A DNA stretch of 38,474 bases from Gonium pectorale (taxonomy: Eukaryota; Chlorophyta; Chlorophyceae; Chlamydomonadales; Volvocaceae), in the NCBI GenBank assembly GCA_001584585.1, contig LSYV01000002.1, forward strand, positions 3,472,593 through 3,511,066, read 5' to 3'. Positions 10,565 to 19,967 of this stretch are shown piece by piece. The stretch's first letter is position 1; each line of letters opens with the position of its first letter. The notes under the pieces were generated by a model. The model was not told where the DNA came from and did not search any database. It was given only the letters and a program-made list of their open reading frames with translations. The translations under genes were made by a program, and so were the position numbers.

Positions 10565-12205
10565 ATGGTGACGCTTGAGGAAGTGGACAAGCTCAAAGTC
10601 AATGTAGGTTTGAACGGTTGCTGCCCTGCCAGCCGAGCGGGAATGCTGGGACTCCTGCTAGACCCACCTGATGTCGTCCTTCTTGCGTAAGCAGGAGCTG
10701 AAGGCGGCATGCAAGGAGCTTGGGCTTGAGCAGAGCGGGAACAAGGCGGACCTGGTTGCCCGGCTCAAAACAGCTCTTGCGCACGAGTCTGGGGGAGCTG
10801 GTGGCGAGGCGGCTCCCGTAGCGGCGCTAGCGGACGGCTCGGAGCCGATTGCCGAGGAGGGCAAGGCGGAGGAGAACGGCGGCGCGGAGGAAGGGGGAGC
10901 GGCTGGTGCTGGCGCCACGGCGTCAAACCCAGAGGCAGCTGAGGCAACCCCAGCTCCCGAGGACGGGGCTCCGGAGGCAACGGGCGCGTCTAAACGTGCA
11001 AAGATCCTTTTCTCGGATGCGGAAGCGGCGGTGAGCTGCAGATGGGTGGCCCTATCTTAAGATCGGCGACTAGGGCCCACCACAGCTCGCAACTGGAAGT
11101 TGGGTAATGAGTGCTTGATTGGCAGCCTCCGCCTCGGAATGGCGTCCGTCGGGAGGCTCACATGGCAGCCCGTGTTACCCGTGCCTGCGTGCTGCAGAAG
11201 TTCGAGGCGACGAAGGTGCAGGTGGTGAACACGGCCCCGGCTGACAAGCCCAAGCAGCTGACGGAGGCGGAGAAAGTGCGGCTGCGAAAGGATCGGTGAG
11301 TGCTTCTGTCGCATCGTCTGAGGACTGGTTACTCTCAGTAAACACCGTCCTACGGTTGTCCGCTCTGCTATGCCTAGGGACGTGCGTACCGCAAGCCGCA
11401 TGCGCACCTGGCATCCGGGGCTTGCGCGTTTAACCTGCATGCGGCATACATCTCGCGCACATGGTGCAACGACGCCCGTCGTTGCGTTTCCCGTCTGCGA
11501 AGGCGCGCTGCCTCGCGTGCATGCGCAGTTTGCCATGTTACGTCGTATTACCGATTTACTGTGTGCAGGTTCAAGGACCCAGACACGGAGCGCAAGAAGC
11601 AACGCGCGCAGCGCTTCAACCTGGTGGGTCCGAACTAGAGGGTGGCAGTGTAGGCCCGAGGGCAAGGGCTGCCAACCGCGCGCGGATGAAGAGACTGTGA
11701 ACCCTGTTTCACCTCTCGTCGCGTCTGTCAAAAACGGAAGTCGGAGGGTGACGCCGCAACTCGTAACCTGACATTGGCAGATCGACGCTGACCTGGAGAA
11801 GGACAAGATGCTGAAGCGCGCGGAGCGGTTCGGCACAAGCCACCCAGAGCTGGACAAGATCAAGCTGGAGCAGCGCGCGGCGCGCTTTGGGATAGTTGAC
11901 GAGGAGACCAAGAAGAAGCAGCGCCTCGATAAGTTCAAGCCGCTGCCAAGCGGCGAGAAGGCCAACTTCGGCGTCGCCGTCAAGCAGGATGCAGACTTCG
12001 AGGAGAAGCGCAAGGTGGGAGCGGGAGGGGTTCGCACAGGCTGGTGGATGTGGCACCGACGCGGCTTTCGTTCTGGATGATCTTGCCATGCCGCTGCGCG
12101 GTGGGGCGTGCGGGAGTGCTAGCGGGTGACTGTAATCTAACGGATTCGATGCCATCACCTGTTTGCCTCCAGGCCCGCGCTGCCCGCTTCGCGGCGGCGA
12201 CCTGA
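10565..12205 (+). CDS. MOS11: SAP-domain mRNA-export protein, THO1/SARNP/MOS11 homologue
   Basis: Six exons in consistent phase: 10565-10603, 10695-11030, 11198-11295, 11569-11623, 11781-12014 and 12173-12205, giving about 264 residues. Joining exons 1 and 2 makes a complete SAP domain (KLKVN-ELKAACKELGLEQ, then GNKADLVARLKTAL, residues about 9-43). An acidic Ala/Glu linker follows. The C-terminal half has the Tho1/MOS11 pattern: KDRFKDPDTERKKQRAQRFN, then MLKRAERFG, LEQRAARFG and a final RAARFAAAT. Family members bind RNA and act with TREX and UAP56-type helicases in mRNA export. A genuine intron replaces the read-through at 10604: the open frame starting MSSFLRKQ at 10671 is mostly intron before CAG at 10694. 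TGTAA at 12941 is a possible polyadenylation signal. Confidence 0.92.
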
Positions 12206-13341
12206 GGCTGTGATGCGCGGCTGCAGCAACTGGCAGGGTGGCACCCGGTGCGTAGCCTGCTTGCATGCTTGCTGGGGGATTCACCCCCACGAGTGTATGC
12301 CCAGTCCTGCAAATGCCACGCAGTTGCGTCGGATGCCATGTGGTAGCGGGTTCCGTGAGATTTGGGTGGCGGCGGCAGCGATGCTGGTGTTCGGTGTTTG
12401 GCGGTGTCTAGCAACGGTCGTCTGTGCCGTACACGTGGTCACGCACGCAATCCAGTGTCAATCTGGTGACAATCTCGCTTGTAGGCGCAGTCAAGCGCTT
12501 GCTCAGAAATTTGCGCTGAACTGTTTGCGAGCTGGACTCCGACGTGGGATTGTTGGCCGTCCGTCGTTTACGAGTGCCCGTGAGTGCTGTGGGGGCTTGC
12601 GGCTAGAGCGTGGAGCGGGGAGGCTGGCGCGTGAGCGAGACGGTAAGGGCCAGGCACGAGCACGCATACAGCGCAAAATGGCACGGCCCTTGGCACGTAA
12701 CGCCCCTTCCCTCCCCATGCCCCTCTGCCCTGTTTGCTAGACCCATGCCCTGCTGCACTGCAAACGTATGTTAGTGTCTGAGCATTCTGTTGCCTTGCCC
12801 ATAAACCTAATCACGTGCGCAAGTCCACTTGCATCCCGTTATGCCTCACGCGCCCGCCTCCTCGTGTTTGCGTACCGCGTCCTTCGGGTATGGATGGGAG
12901 TGAGGCGGCAGTGTCCCGAGTACCTTTGGCTTCAACTGAGTGTAAAGCTTGCACCAAAGTCCCGAGCCGAAAGTGTCCCGGTAGGATTTGTGAAAGTCCC
13001 GATCCCAAAGTTTAGGATTCGCGACGCTAGGAAGCGAGCCGCCATTCCACTCGTCGTTGAGTTGCTTTCGGGCCATGCATGGTAGCGTAACTTGTCAATG
13101 CTAAAGCAGCTAGTCGCTGTCCCAGGGTTACTTGCTACAGGAGGCATGGCACAGTTAAAGTCACTACAGGTGTCACGCTGTCATTGCAGGAAATATGTGC
13201 GCACAGGCACGTACGTCTGGCCCGCCATTGTGACGGCTTCTCCATGCCTTCGTCTCTCGCACAGCGCCGTACGTCTGTTGCGCGCAGGCAACGGAAGTAG
13301 GGCGACCTGGCCTCCAGGCCCCCGTACTCGGCCAGGAAATA
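12206..13341. other. Intergenic stretch and probable 3' UTR of the THO1-like gene
   Basis: No convincing exon is seen on either strand. The first part is probably 3' UTR of the SAP-domain gene, ending near the TGTAA at 12941-12945. The remainder is upstream sequence for the next plus-strand gene. ORFs here are short and compositionally random. Confidence 0.4.
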
Positions 13342-13349
13342 CATATAAG
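13342..13349 (+). promoter_or_regulatory. TATA-like box of the orphan gene ending at 14163
   Basis: CATATAAG lies about 30 bases before a plausible transcription start near 13370-13380. The predicted 5' leader then reaches an AAG|GTATGG donor at 13503/13504. The CAG acceptor at 13676 sits just before the ATG. The agreement of box, leader and intron is circumstantial. Confidence 0.4.
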
Positions 13350-13677
13350 CGTGCATTGCTCAGTCCTTGACAGTAAAGCGCTTGGATTGTAGTTGCCGAC
13401 AGTCGCATCCTCGTCACCAGCCCGCATCTCTTCCTTAAGGGAGCACTTAGGAGCCACACTCTTTGGCTCCACGCCCACACTGAGCTGCACTTCATCGCGC
13501 AAGGTATGGCTGCCGCAGGTCTCGCTGAGTTTTGTGAGCGGTTACTGCTTGACCTTTTCATCAGCTACCTCGCGACTGCTAACTGTAGCAAGGTTCATCG
13601 CGTTCATTGTCTGAGAACGTCCCTTTTGTAACCTGCTTGCTAAACGGCTTCTCCCTGTTTCAATGCCGCCATGCAGG

Positions 13678-14163
13678 ATGCACACTTCTCTCGCCGCCCA
13701 GCTTCTGCGCCGCAACTCCCGCAAGGACATTGCTACCCTCGGCACCCTCTTCACGGGATGGTCGGGCCGCGCGGCTCCCCGCAACGACGCCCTGCGCCGC
13801 ATGACTATGGGCGGCGCTGGTCCGGACACGCCCGTTGCCCAGGCCACCCCAGCTGCCCCCGCCTACACGGATGCCTTCTCGGCGGTGCAGCTTCAGCCCA
13901 CTAACAGCCTCACTAAGCAGGAATCGGCCTTCCTACTGTCGCCCAAGTCAAGCTTGGCGGCCGTCCTTACCCCGACTGCCAGCCTCAAGGACCCCGCCGG
14001 TGCGGACGGCCCCCTCCTGTCGCCCACTGTGAGCAAGACCGGCCTGGAGGCGATACTGGCCTCGTCGGTTAGCTTCCGGGCATCCGCGGAGGTGCTCCTT
14101 TCTGGCCGCGCCAACACCATGGCTGGCACAGCCGCCCCGTCCGCGCTGTCCATTAGCACCTAG
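13678..14163 (+). CDS. Orphan Ala/Ser/Thr-rich protein with possible organelle-targeting N-terminus
   Basis: A single exon encodes about 161 residues from ATG at 13678 (MHTSLAAQLLRRNSRKD) to TAG. The start is two bases after a good intron end (CTTCTCCCTGTTTC...ATGCAG), so a 5'-UTR intron (13504-13676) is likely. The in-frame ATG at 13663 would lie inside that intron. The first 35 residues are basic and hydroxylated, with Leu/Ala and no acids before residue 17, as in mitochondrial presequences. The rest is soluble and repetitive in tone (SLTKQESAFLLSPKSSL, DGPLLSPTVSKTGLEAIL). Codon choice is extremely biased to C-ending codons (GCC, ACC, CTC, AAG), as in highly expressed algal genes. I do not recognise the family. 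A TGTAA at 14634-14638 could end the message. Confidence 0.7.
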   Translation: MHTSLAAQLLRRNSRKDIATLGTLFTGWSGRAAPRNDALRRMTMGGAGPDTPVAQATPAAPAYTDAFSAVQLQPTNSLTKQESAFLLSPKSSLAAVLTPTASLKDPAGADGPLLSPTVSKTGLEAILASSVSFRASAEVLLSGRANTMAGTAAPSALSIST

Positions 14164-14905
14164 AGGCGAGACGCTCAACTGCGAGACGCGCTTTACAATG
14201 ACGCTGGCATCCTTACTCCATTGATTGTTTCCTAGCTTAACGTAGCCAACGGCGTATAGCTCTATCGGCGTAGATTTCGAGTACTGCTTAGCATCAATGC
14301 AATTTGGGCATTGATTTTGATCTTATTTAGCTCCCCCTTAGCAACGGCATTGCTTTTCTGCGCCGCCGACAACATGGGTGGGGAGAGGGTTCTCGGCTCC
14401 CCAGTAGTCCGAGTAGTGTTATATGGAACTCCCCAATAGACCGATTAGTGTTATTTAAGATCAGGCACTAGGCACGTTGTGCGGCCTGCAGAACAAGTTG
14501 ATGGCGTTGCGGCGTATGCTGCTGGATATGCCTGGGAACAGAGGTGCCGTAGTATGTAATGAGGAGGACCGGACATGTATGTGGCGACTGACATGCAATG
14601 TCGCCAGTTCTGGACGTTGCAGCTGCACTGATCTGTAACAACAAGGATCTGCTTTGCCATGGCACCCGGCGCGCATTCGCTGGAGGTCGCATCAGCTCTT
14701 GGCATGTCCGCACCCAATGTCGTGTAGTACCTTCCGGCATCGGCACCTCCGCTGTCCGCCACACGCATACGCTTCGCTCACCTGCTCGCTCATACGTAGT
14801 AAAGGGTTGCTATGAATATGTGCACGTATGAATCTTTCTGATTGGATCCTACACAGTCAATTCTGCACCGCTTCTAGTATCGATTCATGCAGACCAAGGG
14901 CCTTA
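14164..14905. other. Shared 3' region between convergent genes
   Basis: This 742-base stretch lies between the stop codons of the plus-strand orphan and the minus-strand TTC12-like gene. It is lower in GC than the exons. TGTAA occurs at 14634 (plus) and its complement TTACA at 14193-14197. If both signals are used, the two 3' UTRs overlap. A 32-base-period direct repeat lies at 14397-14458. No ORF looks coding. Confidence 0.4.
14397..14458. repeat. Two-copy imperfect direct repeat, period 32
   Basis: CTCCCCAGTAGTCCGAGTAG at 14397 recurs as CTCCCCAATAGACCGATTAG at 14429, and both continue with TGTTAT. The two copies differ at a few bases. The function is unknown; the repeat lies in the presumed 3' UTR. 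Confidence 0.75.
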
Positions 14906-17877
14906 TCACGGCTTGACATACTGATAAATAATCTCGATGCCGTGCAGTTCTCGCAGCCGCTCCAGCATGGTGGGCTCCTGCGCCAGCCGCGCCAGCGCAA
15001 TTGCGGCATTCTTGGAGGCTGTGTTGCCGCGCCCCTCGTACGCCACACCCACGAGCGCCGGCACCGGATCTGCCTCCCGCAGGAGCGGCAAGTGCTCCTT
15101 GCGCCGCGCGACGCCCGCCAGGCACAGCACCGCGTTTGCAAGCACCGATTCACCTAGCCCGCTGCCGCCAGAGGGCGCGCCCGCGGAACCTCTGCCCGAC
15201 GCGCTGGCGGCGCGGATGGTGCGTAGAAGCACGGCGACGCCACTGGCGGCCACCAGCCGCGCGCCCAGCGCTGGGTCATCCGCGCTGGTCAGGATGGTCA
15301 CCGTTCGGACGGCAGCGTCCAACAACGCGATGTTGGCCTCCTGGTCGCCGCCCCCGCCGGCGGGGCCCGTGTCCTGGCCAACGTCGCCCTGCTGCCCCGT
15401 CACTGACCCGCGGGTCGGCAGCTCCATCCCCAGGCCGTCCAGCGCGCTGCCCATCACCTGCAACATGCCCTCCAACGCGCCCAGCTTCAGCAGCGTGCCC
15501 GCGCCTGACGCCACCTTGGCGGCCCGAGCGCACACGCCCGCCGCGCGCGCCGCCAGCGGCCTGTCGGTGTGCAGCGGCTGCACCAGCCCATACAGCGCCG
15601 CCAGGCCCTCGCTGTCCTCCGCCACCAGCTTCTGCCCCGCCTCATCGGCGCTGAAATTAAACAGCGCCGTCGACGCCGCGCGCTGCAGGTCCGAGACTGG
15701 TGGCTGGTTCCCCGCCTGCTCCCCCTCCGCACCGGCGGCGGCGCCGCAGGTGGTGATTGTTGTGAGGCACACGAGCTGCCGCACGACGCCGCCCTGCTGC
15801 GCGAGGACCTCACCACGCAGGGTGGCGTCCGTGGCCATGTTGCCCAGCAGCACCACCGCCTTCTCTGCCAACACGGGGTTGGGTGCGCGCAGCAGCGCCA
15901 GGAAGCAGCCGGCGGCTGCGGCGTCCTTGCGCCAGGCTGCTGCCATGGCGGCCTTGACGGGCTTGTCCAACATGCAGTTGGCCAGCAGCGCCAGGCCTAC
16001 ACCCTGCAGCGGTTGGAAATGTAACGTACCGTCGCACAGTGTAGCCGAAAAAGGCATGGTGTCTTGTGCGGGAACCGAAAAAGTCCCCAGGAACTCCTGA
16101 AGCGAAAAGCTGCCCGGGGAGTCCTTTCGGACACTGAGCAAGGGCCCGGAAAATCGGATACGCATGCACGACGACGAGAAAAAATTGTTTGCAAGGGAAA
16201 GGTTGCTTAGCCTCGGAAAAGCGCCAGTTAAGTCCTGGCGGAAAAAAGAAGGCCCTACGAAGGCCCTAAGAAGGCCCTAAGAATTGAGATAAAACAAAAG
16301 CGTGTAGGATGCTACATGCCTGCATCACCCGTGCCCCCAATCCAAGTGCATTTGTGTATCACCGTCAGCTCGTTTTCGGCATTGCTACTAGCGATCTGCA
16401 CTCCCCGCCAGCAGGTACTAACCGGAAAGGCGCCCAGCCTCTCACCTGCACTACGGGCTTGGCCCCCGACAGCAGAGTCACAAGGCGCGACAGGTTGTCC
16501 CCGGCTCCCAGCACCTTCGACACCTCCTTGCGCACGTCCTCGTTGGTGACAGCCGTGCACAGCAACGTGGCCGAGGCGGCCGCCGCCTCCTCGCCCGCGC
16601 CGTCCAGGGCTCCCACCGCCGCCGGCAGGACCTTGAGCGCCGGCAGCTGTTTGAGGTTGCCCTCGTTCATACAGGCGTCGTTCAGCAGCAGCAGCAACGC
16701 CGGCAGGTCGAGGTCGAGGCCGAGGTTCGAACCAGCCGGGCGCTTGCCGACCTGCAGGCACGGCATGGGAAGGCCGCAGGTCAGGTCGGTCGGGGGCTAT
16801 TTTGAAGAACAGATTTGGCGAATACGCAGTGGCATCCAGCAGCATTCTACCACCCATTCAGTCATGCAGAGTCGATTCCCTGATATGCCGGCGAGGATCA
16901 GTACAGTCCAGAACCACCAATTTTGCTACGTCAAGCTGACGGCCTACTTTTGATCCCGATCCAAGTTGCGAACTGCCCAAGCTCAAGTCGTTATCACAGC
17001 TCTGTCCCTTATCGGCAGCACCCAAAACACTCACTCTGGTCGCCACGTGCTGTAGGCCACCGCATTCCCGGAAGTATACGCAGCACGCGTCGTCGCCTTT
17101 CAGGAGCGATCGTAGCTGCGAGCACACACCCGCCGTGGAGGCAGACACAGCGGACTCCGGCAGGACCACCGCCGAACCGTCGGCGCCTCCGCGAGCGCCG
17201 CCGTTAGCTGCGCCTGCTGCTGGCCCAGAGCCCTTCGCTGGCCGCGGCGGCAGTATCGGCCCCCGCTGCGCGCTGCTCGCCACATTGATGGTCGACGCTT
17301 CCCCACTGCCTCCCGCCGCCGCCGCTCCTGACCCCGCCTCGGGACCAGCCTCCGAAGTTCCCGAGACTGGCACGCTTTCCGCCGATGGGGCCAGCGACGC
17401 TGCCAGCCGCTCTAGCCGTCCGAGCTTCTCCAGGTCCAGCGTCAATCCAGCCGCCTCCGTAATGCCGGCTTTACCCCCAGCCGCGGCTGTCGCCTCGCTG
17501 CCCTCACCCGCCGCGCTCACCGCGGCCGCGGCGCCGCGACGTACGGCCTTTGTGATGGCTCGCTGCTTGCGCGCCTCATCCTCCTCCTGCCGCGCTGTGG
17601 CCAGCTGCTTGGCCGCCTCGCCGTTTGCGGGGTCCATCTCCAGCGCCGCCTCCAAGTCAGCCACGGCTCGGCCGTGCTGCTGCAGCGACCGGTAGGCCTC
17701 CGCGCGGCGCTGCAGCGCCTTCACGCAAAGCGGGTCCTTCTTGTTGTTGTGGAAGAACTCGGCGATGGAGAGCACCTGGGCGGTTGCGGAGCGTCAGGGG
17801 CACAAAGGCGTTGGGTGAAACGTGCAGGGGCCATGACAGGTGCTAGGTATGCAGGTGATGCAGGTGATGTTGGGTGC

Positions 17878-17908
<31 letters not shown>

Positions 17909-19048
17909 CCAGTGACTTCAAATGGGACGTGAATGCGCAGTGTGTGGTTGGCACCACGCCACGCTTGCCCATCTACGAGGCGCACACGACGCGCTCTGTC
18001 GCCCGCGTGCGCACACCCAGCCCAGCACCGCGGCGCCACCTCCCCGCACCTTGTCGCAGTGCTCAATGGCCTGCACGAAGCAGCTCATTTTGAGCGCCGC
18101 CATGGCCGCGTTGGCGTGCAGCGCCATGTTGGTGCGCTCGCTCTCGAGGCCCTGCTGGTAGCAGCGCAGGGCCTCAGAGTACTGCCGAGCCTGGTACGCC
18201 TCGTTGCCCCGCACGCGGCAGCGCTCCGCCAGCTGGCGTCGCTCGACCATCCTGCGGGGCGGGCGAGGGGTGGGCCGAGGGGCGTGCATAATACAGGCAC
18301 GGCAGAGGGCGGGCGCCTGGCAGCATGGGAAGGGACCAGCCTGGCGGAGTGCATGGCTGGGTCCAGCGGATGCCGCCAGGACGGGAGCGGGCGGCGAACA
18401 GGTGCCCCAAAGGCAGGGCAGAACACATTCTCCAGTTTCGGAAACGGGTTCGACAGCATGCACCGTCTTACATGCCTACGTGCTTGCTTGCCGCTGTCAT
18501 ACAGCTCCTACTCACTGGCGGTGCCGCTCATCGATGTCCTTCTCCATGGCCCGGAACTGGGGCGTGTTCGGGCCTATGGAATTGATGAGGTCGTCCTCCT
18601 CGTCGTCTGGGCACCAGATATCCCATTTCGTGTAGTCCGTGCCGAACTTTGTCCTGTCGTCGCTTCTTACGTACTCCTCATACCGCGCCCTGGCACGCAG
18701 CTTCCGCTCCCGGTTCGCCAGGAGCTCCTTGACCTTTGCCATCGCACGCTCCTTGCGGTCCGCTTCCACACTTTCGTCCTGATCAGCGCTCTCAGTCGAC
18801 GGCGCGTCCGTGCCTGGCGCAGGCAGCGCAGACGCGGGCGCGGAGGCCGGGCCGCGGCCCGCGGGGCGCTTAGCTGCAAGTGCTGTCTTCTCCTGCTCGT
18901 CCTGCTTCTTTCGTTCAATCTTGGTATCGATATACTCAGGACTGATTGTCCCGGCCTTCAGGCCCTCTATTAGCCTAGTAACCTCATCGACCTTGTCGAT
19001 GAACTCTTCCACATCCTCCGTGGCTTCAGGGATGATCGATCCCGCCAT
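14906..19048 (-). CDS. TTC12: TTC12-type TPR/armadillo protein, axonemal dynein assembly factor
   Basis: Five exons in exact phase: 19048-18516, 18251-18050, 17775-17035, 16751-16446 and 16003-14906, giving about 959 residues. The N-terminus (ATEDVEEFIDKVDEVTRLIE) matches the DKVDEI-like opening of TTC12 and is followed by a charged coil. TPRs lie at about 185-300 (RGNEAYQARQYSEALRCYQQ, HANAAMAALKM, RAEAYRSLQQHGRAVADLEA). An Ala/Gly-rich linker follows, then armadillo-like helices from about 480. The end (NAAIALARLAQEPTMLERL, RELHGIEIIYQYVKP) closely follows the TTC12 C-terminus. In animals TTC12 is cytoplasmic and needed for dynein arm assembly; a flagellate alga would use it the same way. 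It is longer than the roughly 700-residue human protein because of the linkers. The start is ATG in ATATATGGCG. It is divergent from V-ATPase subunit d. Confidence 0.88.
16248..16280. repeat. Three 11-bp tandem units in a TTC12 intron
   Basis: Three near-identical GAAGGCCCTAA units (the first ends in C) occur head to tail. They lie in the intron at 16004-16445, beside an unusual tract (16040-16220) with recurring CGGAAAA/CCGAAAAA motifs. Confidence 0.8.
17882..17908. repeat. (GT)13 microsatellite
   Basis: An uninterrupted GT dinucleotide run of 27 bases lies in the TTC12 intron between 17776 and 18049. Such runs are common in volvocine introns and polymorphic between strains. Confidence 0.95.
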
Positions 19049-19967
19049 ATATTCGCTTTTAGGTTGCAATTTGTTTGATGGGTCTGCACGGTCAACTTTC
19101 TAGAAACACATTCGCATGCAACAGTCGCTGGCAAACTGTGTAGCGGATACAACCTTGTCACACACTAGCGAACGTAAGGACTGGGGCGGAGCCTGCATTC
19201 CGTACGACACATGTCCCGCACGGGCGGGAATGAGTAACGGGCGCCCCGGTGCCTCAGGATGGGGATATGCGCAGGTCAACAGGCAAATGCTTGACATGAC
19301 CGAAAAGGTGGTGTTGTGCACCAGCTAACACGTTGTTAAACACCAGTATAATAGGCGGTGTCGTTCACATAGGCCTCACAGGCGTACCACAGGCTTGGTG
19401 GCTCGAGGCCGCACTGGCCACCCCGCATGCCTCTCTGGCTGCATCTGCACATAATTTGTTCTGAAAGGCTGTTAAATAAACAGCAGTTTTGCCACTTGGC
19501 TTGGCGGTTGATTGTCTTTCTGGAGGCAGGCCGTGGCGCAGGCCATGACCCAGGCTAGCTCAGGTAAGACTCGGAAGCCCTTAGGGTGCACTCCGGAACG
19601 GTTTCGGGATCCAGGTAAGCCTGTGGCCACATTGCGGCGCTGTCAAGTATGCCAAGCGGCTCACGGGCAATGTGTCTCAGCAATATGCCATATCAGGGGA
19701 GCCCCACGTGCGCAAGATGCTTGTGTCAGCCTTGGCTCGCTGCTCTGCCCCTACCCTGCCGCCCAAATACCCGCTGTACATACCACTCTGTTGCACAGCA
19801 GGTTCTGCTGGACAGCAACGTGTGTACGGAGCCGTACGACGGGTGCTGTGTGTCGGTCGCCAACTCCACCGCCAGGCGAAGTCCCTGGATGTGCATCTAC
19901 AGCACCTAGCGTACCATATACATCTTACCACACCTCACAATTGCCAAGTGCAAGGAGCCTTTGGAAA
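19049..19967. promoter_or_regulatory. Divergent upstream region of TTC12-like and V-ATPase d genes
   Basis: This 919-base interval separates the two start codons. A TATAATA at 19347-19353 could serve the V-ATPase gene, which would then have a leader of about 590 bases, perhaps with a 5'-UTR intron. No TATA box is evident for the TTC12 side. The ORF at 19512-20129 overlaps the true exon 1 only out of frame and is not coding. Confidence 0.35.

Noticed and set aside
15001..16100. Long plus-strand frames opposite the TTC12 ARM exon
   Set aside because: They are antisense shadows of the 365-codon terminal exon that carries the family-specific ending.
16715..16735. GGTTCGAAC resembling a tRNA T-arm
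   Set aside because: It lies inside a TTC12 exon and no acceptor or anticodon arms surround it.
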